Source of the DNA: Lysinibacillus sp. B2A1
Lineage (GTDB): Bacteria; Bacillota; Bacilli; Bacillales_A; Planococcaceae
DNA: 64,000 nt
Assembly: GCA_002973635.1 (NCBI GenBank)
Contig: CP027224.1
Location: 4,762,001-4,826,000, forward strand
Direction of reading: 5' to 3'
The notes beneath the pieces were generated by a model. It was not told the origin of the DNA. It saw only the letters and a program-made list of their open reading frames with translations, and did not search any database. Position numbers and translations under genes: made by a program. The first letter of the stretch is position 1. Every line of letters begins with the position of its first letter. Shown one piece after another: positions 19,043-28,519 of the stretch.

Positions 19043-19081
19043 AAAAGGCTATCTCCTCTTCGTAGTCAGATAGCCTCCTTA
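19043..19081. terminator. Bidirectional terminator between ykuD and the DUF2935 gene
   Basis: AGGCTATCT pairs with AGATAGCCT over a 13-base loop. Leftward it is followed by TTTTAATTTT, rightward by CCTTATT. It lies between two convergent genes. Confidence 0.8.
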
Positions 19082-19085
19082 TTAG

Positions 19086-19850
19086 TTATTCTACCTCTCT
19101 AGATTGAGCTAGCTTCGATAAATAATATTGCTCTTCTCTCAGCATATGGTCCGCCATAAGTGCTGTAAACGTTCCTAATACTTCTGCACTTAATTCCATT
19201 TCCTCTAACTCACGTAAAAAAGTTTTAAATAAGGTCATTTCTAACTCTACTTCTTTATTAAAGCGATTTAATGCGGGGAATGTTTCTATATTTGAACGTA
19301 AATAACCTGTAAGCTCAACTGCTTTTAAATAAAATTGTTCGAAATGCTGGGTAAATTCATGGCTTTTTTGCTTCAATCTTTTTTCCACCCCATCCAAATC
19401 ATCATTTATGATTCCTGCATGTCCTGATGCATCTAAAAGCCAGAGTAAATGATGATGCAGTTCATGAAAAATAGGGGGAACTTCTCCTTTCTTGAGATAG
19501 CTGAGTACAATTTGATATTCCTCTAATTCATTGACCATGTGATTAATAAAGGTTGGGGGTAGATGAATATTAATATTTCCTACTAATTGCTTTCTAAGGA
19601 TATAAAATTTAAATTGCTTTAGTTGCTCTACTGTTTCATCAACAGTAACTGAAAAGGATATCGCATTATTAGCATCTATTGAATTCACATAAGCAAGTAG
19701 TTGTGTAAATTGTTGAATAAATGAACTCGCTTTTTTAATTTCCTCTGTTTCCGATGGATATAATGAATCATGAATGAATTGCGAATGATCTTTCAGTATC
19801 CTCAGCCAAAACCTATGCTCAAATACTGCATGCTGTAAGTAATTCGACAA
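19086..19850 (-). CDS. DUF2935 family protein
   Basis: A 254-residue all-helical protein of the DUF2935 type. The two repeated helical hairpins start at AVFEHRFWLRILKDHSQFIHD and at TLMADHMLREEQYYL, with conserved Glu/His residues suggesting a di-metal ferritin-like bundle. Its function is unknown; the family is found in Bacillales and Clostridia. Translation likely starts at TTG with AAAGGAG 10 bp upstream. It has no operon partner. Confidence 0.8.
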   Translation of the reverse strand: MSNYLQHAVFEHRFWLRILKDHSQFIHDSLYPSETEEIKKASSFIQQFTQLLAYVNSIDANNAISFSVTVDETVEQLKQFKFYILRKQLVGNINIHLPPTFINHMVNELEEYQIVLSYLKKGEVPPIFHELHHHLLWLLDASGHAGIINDDLDGVEKRLKQKSHEFTQHFEQFYLKAVELTGYLRSNIETFPALNRFNKEVELEMTLFKTFLRELEEMELSAEVLGTFTALMADHMLREEQYYLSKLAQSREVE

Positions 19851-20020
19851 GCAGCTACATCTCCTTTATTCTGTTCGTTGTTCTATTCTATTCTTTTTTA
19901 AAATCCAATATTAATAATCGGATAAAAGTTAGTCCCTCAAATTGAGTTTCGTATAGGATGAAACGCTTATAGCTATACTACATAATGCTGAAGCAACAAA
20001 AAGAATTGGGAGGGATTCGC

Positions 20021-21694
20021 TTGTCCATAAAAAACAATATATTATCTATTTTTGCTTTAGGTGGCATTAATGAGATTGGTAAAAATATGTATGTAGTACA
20101 ATATGGAGACGATATACTGATCATTGACTGTGGTGCAAAGTTTCCAGATGAAAGCTTGCTGGGAATTGATTTAATCATCCCTGATATTACGTATTTACAG
20201 GAGAATAAAGAAAAAATTAAAGCATTAATTGTGACTCATGGACATGAGGATCATATAGGTGGAATTCCTTACTTTCTAAAAAAGGCAAATGTTCCTATTT
20301 ATGCTACACGATTTACGCTTGGATTAATCGAATTAAAGCTAAAAGAGCATAAGCTTTTACGAGAAACTGATTTAATAGAAATCCACTCTGATTCATCATT
20401 AAACTTTGGACAAGTTGATGTTAGTTTCTTCCGAACAAATCACAGTATACCTGATTGTCTAGGAATCGTTTTCCATACTCCTGAAGGCAATGTAGTACAC
20501 ACTGGTGATTTTAAATTTGATTTAACACCTGTCAATAATCAGTTTGCAGATATTCATAAGATGGCTGAAATCGGCACAAATGGCGTATTGGCACTTATTT
20601 CTGAAAGTACTAATGCAGAAAGACCTGGGTTAACACCATCAGAAAGGCTTGTCGGTGATCATATTGAAGAAGCATTTTTACATGCCGAGCGAAAAATTAT
20701 TATTTCAACATTTGCCTCAAATGTGAATCGTATTCAACAAATTGTCAATGCTACTATCGCTACGGATAGAAAGCTTGCATTGCTAGGCCGCAGTATGGTG
20801 AATGTGGTGGACGTAGCACTTGAGCGAGGCTATTTAAACATACCAGAGGATATGTTAATCGACGCACGGGAAGTAAAATATCTCTCTCCTGAGGAAGTAG
20901 TTGTGCTATGTACTGGTAGTCAAGGGGAGCCATTAGCAGCTCTATCACGACTAGCAAATGGTAATCATCGCGAGGTGAAAATCTTACCTGATGACACCGT
21001 TATTTTAGCTTCATCCCCTATCCCAGGAAATGAGAAGGGTGTTTCACGCATTGTCGATAATTTATTTCAGCTTGGTGCAAAGGTTATTTATGGCTCCTCC
21101 AGCCATACAGGCATGCATGTTTCAGGACATGGCTATCAGGAGGATTTAAAGCTAATGCTCACTTTAATGAAGCCAAAATTTTTCATTCCCATTCATGGGG
21201 AGTTCCGAATGTTACACCAGCATCGCTTACTTGCAGAATCTGTTGGTGTCAAAAGAGGACATACCTTTATTATGAAAAATGGGGATGTTGTTGATATTGA
21301 AAATACAATGGCTAGGCAAACTCGAAAAATTCCATCTGGAGACACGTATGTAGATGGCATAGGTATAGGTGAGGTAGAGGGCATTGTCCTACGTGATCGT
21401 AAACAGCTTTCAGAAGATGGTATGTTAGTCATCGTTTTAACACTTAGTAAGACTGATGGAACATTTATTTCAGAACCTGATACCATTTCACGAGGTTTTG
21501 TTTATGCGAAGAATTTTGAAGAGCTTTTGACAAAAGTAAATTTTCTTGTGAAAGAAACAGTTAATGAACTACAGGAAGAAAGCAGACAGCAAATTCATGT
21601 CTTAAAAAGAGAAATTAAACGCGCTGTTGGCCAATATCTTTTTACACAAACAAAAAGAAAACCAATGATACTACCTATTATTATTGATATATAA
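20021..21694 (+). CDS. rnj: Ribonuclease J (metallo-beta-lactamase/beta-CASP)
   Basis: A 557-residue RNase J, an endo- and 5'-3' exoribonuclease of mRNA turnover. The catalytic metal motif THGHEDHIGG (residues 72-81) is intact, so this is J1-like rather than a motif-poor J2. Other family marks are TGDFKFD, SMVNVVDVA, GSQGEPLAALSRLANG, SGHGYQEDLKLM, FIPIHGEFRML and the C-terminal KRKPMILPIIIDI. I start at TTG 20021, preceded by GGGAGGG; the ATG at 19985 has no site. The neighbourhood (spore and restriction-like genes) is not the usual rnjA locus, so it may be an extra paralogue. Confidence 0.9.
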   Translation: MSIKNNILSIFALGGINEIGKNMYVVQYGDDILIIDCGAKFPDESLLGIDLIIPDITYLQENKEKIKALIVTHGHEDHIGGIPYFLKKANVPIYATRFTLGLIELKLKEHKLLRETDLIEIHSDSSLNFGQVDVSFFRTNHSIPDCLGIVFHTPEGNVVHTGDFKFDLTPVNNQFADIHKMAEIGTNGVLALISESTNAERPGLTPSERLVGDHIEEAFLHAERKIIISTFASNVNRIQQIVNATIATDRKLALLGRSMVNVVDVALERGYLNIPEDMLIDAREVKYLSPEEVVVLCTGSQGEPLAALSRLANGNHREVKILPDDTVILASSPIPGNEKGVSRIVDNLFQLGAKVIYGSSSHTGMHVSGHGYQEDLKLMLTLMKPKFFIPIHGEFRMLHQHRLLAESVGVKRGHTFIMKNGDVVDIENTMARQTRKIPSGDTYVDGIGIGEVEGIVLRDRKQLSEDGMLVIVLTLSKTDGTFISEPDTISRGFVYAKNFEELLTKVNFLVKETVNELQEESRQQIHVLKREIKRAVGQYLFTQTKRKPMILPIIIDI

Positions 21695-21699
21695 AAGTC

Positions 21700-21727
21700 G
21701 GTGCGAGGGTTCGCCTTCTCTCGCACC
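21700..21727. terminator. Hairpin between convergent RNase J and S-like genes
   Basis: A perfect stem GGTGCGAG / CTCGCACC over a 12-base loop. Leftward it is followed by GACTTTT; rightward there is no T-run. It is a probable terminator for the leftward gene. Confidence 0.6.
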
Positions 21728-21739
21728 CACTCAATTACC

Positions 21740-22420
21740 TTACTGAATGCTTAATGTTTTAAAGAAATCTGTCCCCTGTATATCCTTGATTAATTCGCCC
21801 TTAAAAATTCTATATAACAAAAGATTGTAAAGATGCTGCCCCTGATTAAAACCATGATATACATTTTTTACGTGCCCTTCTATAGGCGAGGTAAGATGAT
21901 GAAAATACTGTGGTAGTCCATCTATTTTTGTCAATAGAAATTCTTTATTTTTTATTATATGCTGCACTGTATTTAAAATTTGTACCATACCATACTGAAC
22001 CTCTATTATTGGAACATTGAGGGAAATTTGATATAGATGGTACCATTCTTTATTTGCTTGATACCAGTTTAGAAAATGGTATAAATAATCGCTTAAAATA
22101 ATCCTTTCATCTGGAATAATCGCTACGAGATCATGGGCAATCCATACCTCATCTTCACACTGATACACATGTTTATTGCTAGCATTTAAATTAGCCTTCG
22201 TAAGTATGATGGTTTTTGCGGGTACTGTTGTACACTTAAAATATTTTTCATATGTACAATTAATTTTTGGTATTTCATCCATTTTACCATCTAGTATTAG
22301 CTGCTTTAAGTATTTAGCAGAAATGAAGGGATACCCTCTTTTTGAGAAATATTTCTTCTTCGGTACTATTTCACCAGTCTCTATTATAGCTACCTCATCT
22401 AATCGATAACATTTAACCAT
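21740..22420 (-). CDS. Type I restriction S-subunit-like protein (single target-recognition domain)
   Basis: A 226-residue protein with the layout of one target-recognition domain plus a coiled helix. It opens with RLDEVAIIETGEIVPKKKYF and a PFISAKYL segment, and ends with LYNLLLYRIFKGELIKDI, which recalls the conserved helix end of HsdS proteins. Full HsdS has two such halves, so this is half size. No methylase or hsdR gene is nearby. I start at ATG 22420, 8 bp after GGAGG. It is divergent from an XRE regulator. The call rests on pattern and is not certain. Confidence 0.55.
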   Translation of the reverse strand: MVKCYRLDEVAIIETGEIVPKKKYFSKRGYPFISAKYLKQLILDGKMDEIPKINCTYEKYFKCTTVPAKTIILTKANLNASNKHVYQCEDEVWIAHDLVAIIPDERIILSDYLYHFLNWYQANKEWYHLYQISLNVPIIEVQYGMVQILNTVQHIIKNKEFLLTKIDGLPQYFHHLTSPIEGHVKNVYHGFNQGQHLYNLLLYRIFKGELIKDIQGTDFFKTLSIQ

Positions 22421-22526
22421 GCTTGAATCCTCCAATCTAACATACATTGAAACTCATTTTTCACATACCACTTGCCTTAATAGAGTTTCCTTTTATCAAT
22501 TGTACCATTTTAATGTAACTTTATCT

Positions 22527-22546
22527 CTATTATACCACTATAATAG
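22527..22546. promoter_or_regulatory. 20-bp operator-like palindrome between divergent S-like and XRE genes
   Basis: CTATTATACCACTATAATAG has perfect 8-bp arms and a 4-bp centre. It sits in the 177-bp gap between divergent genes and overlaps TATAAT-like hexamers on both strands. This is where an autoregulating XRE protein, such as the one encoded 52 bp downstream, would be expected to bind. Confidence 0.5.
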
Positions 22547-22597
22547 TATATGCATTTTTAAGGTTTTTCACTAGCTTTTTACATAGAGGTGATTCAT

Positions 22598-22987
22598 ATG
22601 TCAGACTTTTTAAAGCTAGTAGGTGAACAACTCCGTATTATTAGAGTATCCAAAGGACTTAGTCAGGAAGAAGTAGCAGAAAGAACGGGAAAATTAGGTT
22701 TTAGCAAAGGTAGAGTTTCAAATATTGAACATGGGCAATCGAATATTACATTGAGTACTTTAGAAACACTAATGAAAGCGTTAGATATTGCCCCTGAGGA
22801 ACTTTTTAATTTTCAAAAATTATCTGGCGTTACTGATATCGAAGAAAAGAACCTCATGCTTGATATACATCGTTCATTATTAAGGGAGCGTAATTTAAAC
22901 GAGGTAAAATACGTAGTACGCATTACGAAGGATTTTTTAGATACGATTGATTCACAATCAAAGAAAAACAGCTCCAATGGTCAATAA
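22598..22987 (+). CDS. XRE-family HTH transcriptional regulator
   Basis: About 129 residues. An N-terminal Cro/CI-type helix-turn-helix spans residues 6-68: LRIIRVSKGLSQEEVAERTG, then KGRVSNIEHGQSNITLSTLETLMKALDI. A helical C-terminal tail of about 50 residues may serve dimerisation. It resembles the controller proteins of restriction-modification loci, which fits its neighbours. The ATG at 22598 follows AGAGGTG; a GTG 9 bp up overlaps that site. Probable self-regulation through the palindrome at 22527. Confidence 0.82.
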   Translation: MSDFLKLVGEQLRIIRVSKGLSQEEVAERTGKLGFSKGRVSNIEHGQSNITLSTLETLMKALDIAPEELFNFQKLSGVTDIEEKNLMLDIHRSLLRERNLNEVKYVVRITKDFLDTIDSQSKKNSSNGQ

Positions 22988-23002
22988 CATTGGGGCTGTT
23001 TT
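22965..23002. terminator. Bidirectional terminator of the XRE gene and its convergent neighbour
   Basis: AAAACAGCTCCAATG pairs with CATTGGGGCTGTTTT around an 8-base loop, one mismatch. The left arm lies inside the last codons of the XRE gene. T-rich arms serve both directions. Confidence 0.85.
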
Positions 23003-23012
23003 AACAATAAGG

Positions 23013-23810
23013 TTACAAATTCTTTTTTGAATTTTCTTGATACACTGTCTTAATGCGATTAATATCTACCTCATATTTATTTTCATACTTTCTAGCAATA
23101 TTTTGTATTGGCTCCTTAGGTCCATAATAAATAGTATTAAAATCATCATTACTGTATTGCACAACAAAAATTTCATCAAATGCGTTAAATGTATTCTGAT
23201 TTAAGGTAATAAAACCTGTGCTTTGTGCTGTCGTTTTTACACTAATTTTTTTTCCATTACTGATGACATCAAACCCATGTTGATTCGTCTGTTTAGAAAG
23301 ACTGCCCTTCGTAACGATTGCACATAAAAATTCACCAATTCGTCCAATTAAATGACGTAATTCTGTAGGTTTACAGCCAAGGAGACTCATTTCATACTTT
23401 AGTATCTCGTTATAATCCTCATATAATTTAACGATTTGACTAGTACTAATAATATTTAATGACTCAGGTGTAGTATCAATGTTAATAGGTTTATCATATA
23501 GAACCTTTACACCGTTTCGCCACTCTCCAACAATTAGTTCACCATTCTGTTTTTGTGGCTTATGAAATATAAGGCCAGTATATGCAAAATTTTCTCCTAT
23601 GTATTTGTATGTGCTTTTTGTAATGTATTGAAATAAATGCTTTTGGAAAAGGATTCCTTTGTTATACCGATTGTAACAATAGTCCGATAAAATAACACTT
23701 CCTGGATTTGTATTGAACTTTCGTTGTAACTCTTCTTTTACTTGTGCAGTTGTTACGATTTGATTCACTTTATCCGCCAATAATTCTTTAATTTGCTCAT
23801 AGATGGTCAT
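23013..23810 (-). CDS. Putative restriction-type nuclease (two-domain, PD-(D/E)XK-like C-terminus)
   Basis: A 266-residue protein I cannot assign firmly. Residues 1-100 form a domain with TTAQVKEELQRKF, GSVILSDYCYNR and LIVGEWRNG, of a kind I recall as an N-terminal domain in nuclease-like proteins. Residues 150-215 read GRIGEFLCA, HGFDVISNGKKISVKTT and a hydrophobic strand. Glu160, Asp181 and Lys192 could be a PD-(D/E)XK site, with Ser190 where Glu or Gln is usual. Together with the XRE and S-like genes it may be defence related. Start chosen at ATG 23810; TTG 6 bp upstream is possible. Confidence 0.55.
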   Translation of the reverse strand: MTIYEQIKELLADKVNQIVTTAQVKEELQRKFNTNPGSVILSDYCYNRYNKGILFQKHLFQYITKSTYKYIGENFAYTGLIFHKPQKQNGELIVGEWRNGVKVLYDKPINIDTTPESLNIISTSQIVKLYEDYNEILKYEMSLLGCKPTELRHLIGRIGEFLCAIVTKGSLSKQTNQHGFDVISNGKKISVKTTAQSTGFITLNQNTFNAFDEIFVVQYSNDDFNTIYYGPKEPIQNIARKYENKYEVDINRIKTVYQENSKKNL

Positions 23811-23886
23811 AGCCAAGATTGCCTCCTTTATTTCTAAATCCTCTTTATTTTATCAAAAGGCATACCCTTATTTTGTCCATATAAAA

Positions 23887-23916
23887 AAATCCATTTAGCT
23901 AAAGCCAAATGAATTT
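23887..23916 (-). terminator. Leftward intrinsic terminator
   Basis: On the minus strand AAATTCATTTGGCT pairs with AGCTAAATGGATTT (two wobbles), followed by TTTTTATA. It lies about 290 bp beyond the radical SAM gene stop and 70 bp before the nuclease-like gene. The 23917-24122 stretch between holds no gene I can support. Confidence 0.65.
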
Positions 23917-24122
23917 AATGTTGTAAAAAATATTATGTCAATGAAATAACGAAGCCTAAATAATAAAGGTTTATATCAAAATGGAATAGCAGCGGCTCAT
24001 CGCACACCCATAGGAAAGCAAGCTATGACGAATACTATTAAATAGAAAAAGCCTTCTACCTAGCACAAATATAAGTCAATCATGGACATATTATTAATTC
24101 AGCAATCTCCAACCTCAAAACA

Positions 24123-24187
24123 AAGATTTCCTTATGTATTCGACAAAACAAACACCAAGGATTTACTTTTAGCCGAACGGAAATCTT
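24123..24187. repeat. Inverted-repeat element behind the radical SAM gene
   Basis: Perfect arms AAGATTTCC and GGAAATCTT lie 47 bp apart, 23 bp beyond the stop of the leftward gene. The arm sequence (GGAAATCTT) recurs in the element at 12071-12213. On the minus strand the stem is followed by TGTTTTG, so it may end transcription. Confidence 0.5.
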
Positions 24188-24210
24188 CTTCAGCTTGCAT
24201 TTTAAAGATT

Positions 24211-25089
24211 TTATTCCATACCAAACTTTTGACGATAGCCGCATTTTCTACAAAGCTCCTCGACCGCTTCTCTTCTTGAAAAACCATCTACAATATTATT
24301 TGCACGCTCTCCTTCTACAATTTCACCAAAGGATTTCTCATGCACATTTCCTAAATTAATGACACCCTCACCATCTAGACAACATGGCACAACAGTACCA
24401 TCCACTAAAATAGCTGCTTGACTTCGAAGAGCATGGCAAAAACCTTTGCCTTCATCCTCAGGGGCAAGTAAGCTTGGCCACCTGAATTCATGATCCTGAT
24501 TTAAATAAATATTAGGTGCAATTTTTACACCTTTACCAGGCTGCACTTTTTCTTCAATGCGATAGTCCAGACTATATTCGTTCTCAAGAATTTCCAGTGT
24601 TTCACGATTTCTGCGGGCAGCGACATCAGTGATATGATCCTTTTGTAAATTCCATAAACGATAGGAAATAATTGTATTGTATTCTCGCGCAGCACGAACG
24701 AAATCTAAGATATCTCCCAAGTATTTTTCACGATTTTCTGACCCCTCATGTCCATCAAAGCTATGTAAAGAGAAATTGATTTGACGTAAGGCTGGCTTTC
24801 CTAGTAGCTTTTCCCGATTCTTTTTAATCAGCGTACCATTTGTTGTAATATTCACTTTAAAACCTTTTGCATGTGCAGCATCAAGTAGCTGGTCAATACG
24901 TGGATGTAACAGAGGCTCACCCTTTACATGCAAATAAATATATTTTGTGTGCGGACGTATTTCATCCAGTATGTTATTAAATTGTTCTACTTTTATCAGG
25001 CCCTTTGCGCGGGCAGTTGGTGGACAAAAGCTACAGGCTAAATTACAGACACTTGTTATCTCTATATAAACCTTTTTAAATGTTCTCAA
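24211..25089 (-). CDS. Radical SAM/SPASM-domain protein
   Basis: A 292-residue radical SAM enzyme. The 4Fe-4S motif CNLACSFC starts at residue 15. The TIM-barrel strands KYIYLHVKGEPLLHP and VNITTNGTLI follow. A short SPASM region with CCLDGEG and CRKCGYR carries auxiliary-cluster cysteines. The substrate is not evident, and no peptide precursor lies adjacent. The start is probably TTG 25089 (site ACGGTGA, weak). Homologues with this layout are common in Bacillales as unassigned SPASM proteins. Confidence 0.83.
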   Translation of the reverse strand: MRTFKKVYIEITSVCNLACSFCPPTARAKGLIKVEQFNNILDEIRPHTKYIYLHVKGEPLLHPRIDQLLDAAHAKGFKVNITTNGTLIKKNREKLLGKPALRQINFSLHSFDGHEGSENREKYLGDILDFVRAAREYNTIISYRLWNLQKDHITDVAARRNRETLEILENEYSLDYRIEEKVQPGKGVKIAPNIYLNQDHEFRWPSLLAPEDEGKGFCHALRSQAAILVDGTVVPCCLDGEGVINLGNVHEKSFGEIVEGERANNIVDGFSRREAVEELCRKCGYRQKFGME

Positions 25090-25277
25090 AGTTGATTCAC
25101 CGTTCCAGTTCTTTAAATATTCAAATCCTATTTATTTTAACAAATTTATATGATAAAGAGCAGCTTTCAGTATTTTCTTATCCTTCGTTTTTTATTCATT
25201 GTATGGCTACATGTACAAGTAAGTTAGAAATACATTAATATTTTAATAATGATACTAAAATGAAGGGAGTGAAAACT

Positions 25278-25643
25278 ATGTCTGATCATAAACGTAATAA
25301 CGAAAATTCAAAGGATCCAGCCAAAAATCATATTACCATCAATTTTACTTTTAACATTGGTAATACAGATATTCACTTTGAACAAAGGGCTGAGGGTGGA
25401 GGGCAAATCAATAAGGATGTTGGTACTAATGCCAACCAAGGCGTTCAAAATGCAATTAATGGCAGTACTAGAAACGTAAACTCTCAATTCGCCGATGGAA
25501 ATGGTCGAAGCGGTATTGCTGGGAACGATAATGATGAAGCTGGGGGACAACAAGGAATAAAAGTAAGAGATAGTCTAGTTATTGACAGCGATATCCATTC
25601 TTCCTCTAACCACAGTGAAAGTAACGAAGAGGAGATTGAATAA
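25278..25643 (+). CDS. Hypothetical polar Asn/Gly/Ser-rich protein
   Basis: About 121 residues of low complexity, with many Asn, Gly, Ser, Asp and Gln. One stretch, HITINFTFNIGNTDIHFE, could form beta strands; the C-terminus is acidic. No cysteine, signal peptide or membrane segment. GGGAG lies 8 bp before the ATG at 25278, and its own terminator follows, so it is probably expressed. I do not recognise a family; a spore or surface matrix role is only a guess. Confidence 0.6.
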   Translation: MSDHKRNNENSKDPAKNHITINFTFNIGNTDIHFEQRAEGGGQINKDVGTNANQGVQNAINGSTRNVNSQFADGNGRSGIAGNDNDEAGGQQGIKVRDSLVIDSDIHSSSNHSESNEEEIE

Positions 25644-25661
25644 GTATATATGCTAAAAAAT

Positions 25662-25714
25662 AAAAAGCTTCTATCTGAATGAATATTACATTCCAACAAT
25701 GATAGAAGCTTTTT
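25662..25714. terminator. Bidirectional terminator before spoVR
   Basis: AAAAAGCTTCTATC pairs perfectly with GATAGAAGCTTTTT over a 25-base loop. It serves both the plus-strand gene ending at 25643 and spoVR ending at 25746. Confidence 0.9.
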
Positions 25715-25745
25715 GTTTGAAAGAGCGTCAACCAGTGACTCTATT

Positions 25746-27149
25746 TCAGACATTTCGTTTATAATTTTTTGTACCATCATACGAGTATAGTACGGGTTTA
25801 CCATCAACATTTGTTTCTAAATGAACAGGGCGCCCCCAGAGCTGATAAATATACGGCAGGACATTTTCTAAATAGTGTGGATCTAGCTCCATTCCCTCGT
25901 AGCCATGCACTAAATAAAGCTCCCCATTTCGAAGATAATCTCCATTTTTGACGACTATATAAGGGAATCCTCCATTTACACGCATAGAAACCAGCTGATC
26001 CCTTACCATCTCATGTTCCTTATCTGTAATACGATATTCATTACCCTTTTTTTGGAATAAATAGAGATCTTCTTGTTTCGCTAAATCCTTTGTTAAATAG
26101 TTGCGAATAAAGGATATGTCTGATTCTATCTCTCTTACCTCAAACATTTTTTCCCTACCTGAATTAGGTTGAACACCTAACTTTTTCATTTCTTCAGTTG
26201 GATGATTAAAACGATTTTCAATATCCTCAAATATTTTCACACCAAGATAATAAGGGTTTATAGACGTCTTTGAAGGCTGCACTACGCCCGCATTTAATTT
26301 TGCATATTCTATCGTTTCAGCTGTTGTTAGTTTAAGCTCCCGCATAATACGCTGATGCCAAAAGGAAGCCCAACCCTCATTCATAATTTTTGTTTCTAGC
26401 TGGGGCCAGAAATAAAGCATCTCTTCTCGCATCATCGTCAACACATCTCGCTGCCAATCCTCTAGCTCACGGCTATGCTCTTCTAAAAATAATAGTAGAT
26501 CTTTTTCTGGCTTTGGTGGAAATTGCTTTATTCTTCGACGAATTGGACTCGATTGTTTTTCCTTATTATCTAAATTCCACAAATCATCATAAGGCGATTT
26601 TGTGGGGAGAATTTCCTCTTCAATTTCATTCTCTGTATCCCAGGATAGCTTTGGACGTAAAATGGATGGATCGATATGCTCCTGAATCGCTAAAACCGCA
26701 TCCAAAAACTTTTCAACCTCATCCTTGCCAAAGTCTCTTTCATAGCCAGCAATCCGTTCAGCCGTGGCTGTCATGCTCTCCACCATATCTCTTCTAGTAT
26801 TAGAGAAACGTACATTATTTTTAAAGAAATCACAATGCGCCAACACGTGGGCAATAATTAATTTATTTTGCGTTAAGGTATTTGTATCAAGCAAAAATGC
26901 ATAGCATGGATTCGAATTAATTACTAGCTCATATATTTGACTTAGTCCTAAATCATATTGAAGCTTCATTTTGTGGAATTGTTTTCCAAAGCTCCAATGT
27001 GAAAATCGTGTAGGCATACCATATGCGCCGAAGGTATAGATTATATCTGCTGGACAAATTTCATAACGCATTGGAAAAAAATCTAAGCCAAAGCCTGAGG
27101 CAATTTCCGTAATTTCATCAATCGCTTGATGCAGCTCATTCATCTCCAT
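25746..27149 (-). CDS. spoVR: SpoVR family sporulation protein
   Basis: A 467-residue SpoVR protein, needed for proper spore cortex formation in B. subtilis. Recognisable blocks are [67 protein letters not shown] and [12 protein letters not shown]. The ATG follows AGGAGGGGG by about 8 bp. Yhb H-type DUF444 and PrkA genes lie directly upstream on the same strand. The same three families travel together in other bacteria (yeaG, yeaH, ycgB in E. coli), suggesting a shared process. Confidence 0.95.
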   Translation of the reverse strand: MEMNELHQAIDEITEIASGFGLDFFPMRYEICPADIIYTFGAYGMPTRFSHWSFGKQFHKMKLQYDLGLSQIYELVINSNPCYAFLLDTNTLTQNKLIIAHVLAHCDFFKNNVRFSNTRRDMVESMTATAERIAGYERDFGKDEVEKFLDAVLAIQEHIDPSILRPKLSWDTENEIEEEILPTKSPYDDLWNLDNKEKQSSPIRRRIKQFPPKPEKDLLLFLEEHSRELEDWQRDVLTMMREEMLYFWPQLETKIMNEGWASFWHQRIMRELKLTTAETIEYAKLNAGVVQPSKTSINPYYLGVKIFEDIENRFNHPTEEMKKLGVQPNSGREKMFEVREIESDISFIRNYLTKDLAKQEDLYLFQKKGNEYRITDKEHEMVRDQLVSMRVNGGFPYIVVKNGDYLRNGELYLVHGYEGMELDPHYLENVLPYIYQLWGRPVHLETNVDGKPVLYSYDGTKNYKRNV

Positions 27150-27196
27150 TTTTTCTGCCCCCTCCTTTGAACATATATGCTTGAAACGTTTTTGTT

Positions 27197-28354
27197 TTAT
27201 TCCTCATTTTTTTTGAAAAAACTCTTTAAAGCATCATACACATCGCCTTTCTTTTTCAAAATATGATACCTAAATTTTGGATCATCTATCTTTTTGTAGG
27301 TGTACATAAGTGTAGAAAAACGATTATGCTGATTCACTTCGCCATATCCAAACATACTCGAAACTTCCATTAACTCACCAACCAGTTTCAAGCACTTTTC
27401 ATTATCCATTGAAATGTTCTCACCATCTGAAAAATGCACTGGATAAATGTTATAGCGAGAAGGATTATACTTTTCTCGAATTAGCTCCAACGCTTTTATA
27501 TAGGCTGACGAACATATAGTGCCTCCACTTTCTCCCTTCGTGAAAAATTCTTCCTCCGTTACCACTTTTGCCTCTGTATGATGGGCAATAAATTCAATTT
27601 CCACTGTTTCATACTTAGAACGTAAAAATTTTGTCATCCAGAAGAAGAAGCTTCTTGCACAATATTTTTCAAAGGAACCCATCGATCCACTTGTATCCAT
27701 CATTGCAAGAACAACAGCCTTGGATTCAGGCTTCTCAACCTCATCCCATGTTTTAAAACGTAAATCCTCATTATGAATTGGCGTTATTTCTGGTTTTCCC
27801 TGCATCGCATTGCGCTTAATTGCATTTAGAATCGTACGTTTTTTATCAACGTTCCCCATCAGACCTTTTTTCCGAATATCGTTAAATTCAATTTTTTCAG
27901 TTTTAATATCTGCTTTTTCTTTCTGTTGTAGATTAGGCAGCTCTAGCTCATTAAATAAGACATTTTGGACTTCTTCAATGCTTACTTCGGCCTCATAATA
28001 GTCTTGACCTGGCTTATCACCAGCTTCCTTTCCTTTACCAGCAGCTTGATTGCCTCTGCCTGGCTCGCGAGCAACTACATCCCCCACATTACTGTCTCCT
28101 TGTCCTTGCCCAACATGCTTGGAATTATCATAGTTATATCGAATTTTATATTCATCCAGTGAACGAATAGGAATTTTAATAACATCACGGCCATTGGACA
28201 TGACAATACTTTCCTCACTAACTAAATCAGGTAAATTATTCTTGATCGCATCTTTTACTTTTTCCATATGACGTTGCTGGTCCTGGTGCCCTTTACGATG
28301 GAGGGACCAATTTTCCTGAGAGATGACATAGCGTTTGTTTTCGTGTTCAGTCAT
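27197..28354 (-). CDS. yhbH: YhbH family protein (DUF444, VWA-like)
   Basis: A 385-residue DUF444 protein with a von Willebrand A-like metal site in [13 protein letters not shown] (about residue 220) and HFSDGEN downstream. The N-terminal third is charged and glycine-rich, a probable flexible linker. B. subtilis YhbH is made in the mother cell during sporulation. I start at ATG 28354 with GTGAGG 5 bp upstream; a TTG 24 bp further up is not needed. The gap to spoVR is 47 bp with no terminator, so they are probably cotranscribed. Confidence 0.94.
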   Translation of the reverse strand: MTEHENKRYVISQENWSLHRKGHQDQQRHMEKVKDAIKNNLPDLVSEESIVMSNGRDVIKIPIRSLDEYKIRYNYDNSKHVGQGQGDSNVGDVVAREPGRGNQAAGKGKEAGDKPGQDYYEAEVSIEEVQNVLFNELELPNLQQKEKADIKTEKIEFNDIRKKGLMGNVDKKRTILNAIKRNAMQGKPEITPIHNEDLRFKTWDEVEKPESKAVVLAMMDTSGSMGSFEKYCARSFFFWMTKFLRSKYETVEIEFIAHHTEAKVVTEEEFFTKGESGGTICSSAYIKALELIREKYNPSRYNIYPVHFSDGENISMDNEKCLKLVGELMEVSSMFGYGEVNQHNRFSTLMYTYKKIDDPKFRYHILKKKGDVYDALKSFFKKNEE

Positions 28355-28464
28355 TTTTATCCTCACCCATCTGCTCAAATTCGCTTTTTCTATACTATGC
28401 TAGAAATCCTCTTTCTTGAACTTTTTTCGAGAAATCAATTATGTTCGTTTTGTTCAGTATGAAG

Positions 28465-28499
28465 ATAAAAGGAGTGGCCCTTAAAATGGGACACTCCTA
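28465..28499 (-). terminator. Terminator of prkA
   Basis: On the minus strand AGGAGTGTCCC pairs with GGGCCACTCCT around ATTTTAA, followed by TTTATCTTC. It separates prkA from yhbH, which therefore needs its own promoter or read-through. Confidence 0.75.
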
Positions 28500-28519
28500 T
28501 TCACTCCTATCAAACTAGT

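Noticed and set aside
24082..24279. A 65-codon plus-strand frame.
   Set aside because: It covers an inverted repeat and the antisense end of the radical SAM gene; no ribosome site.
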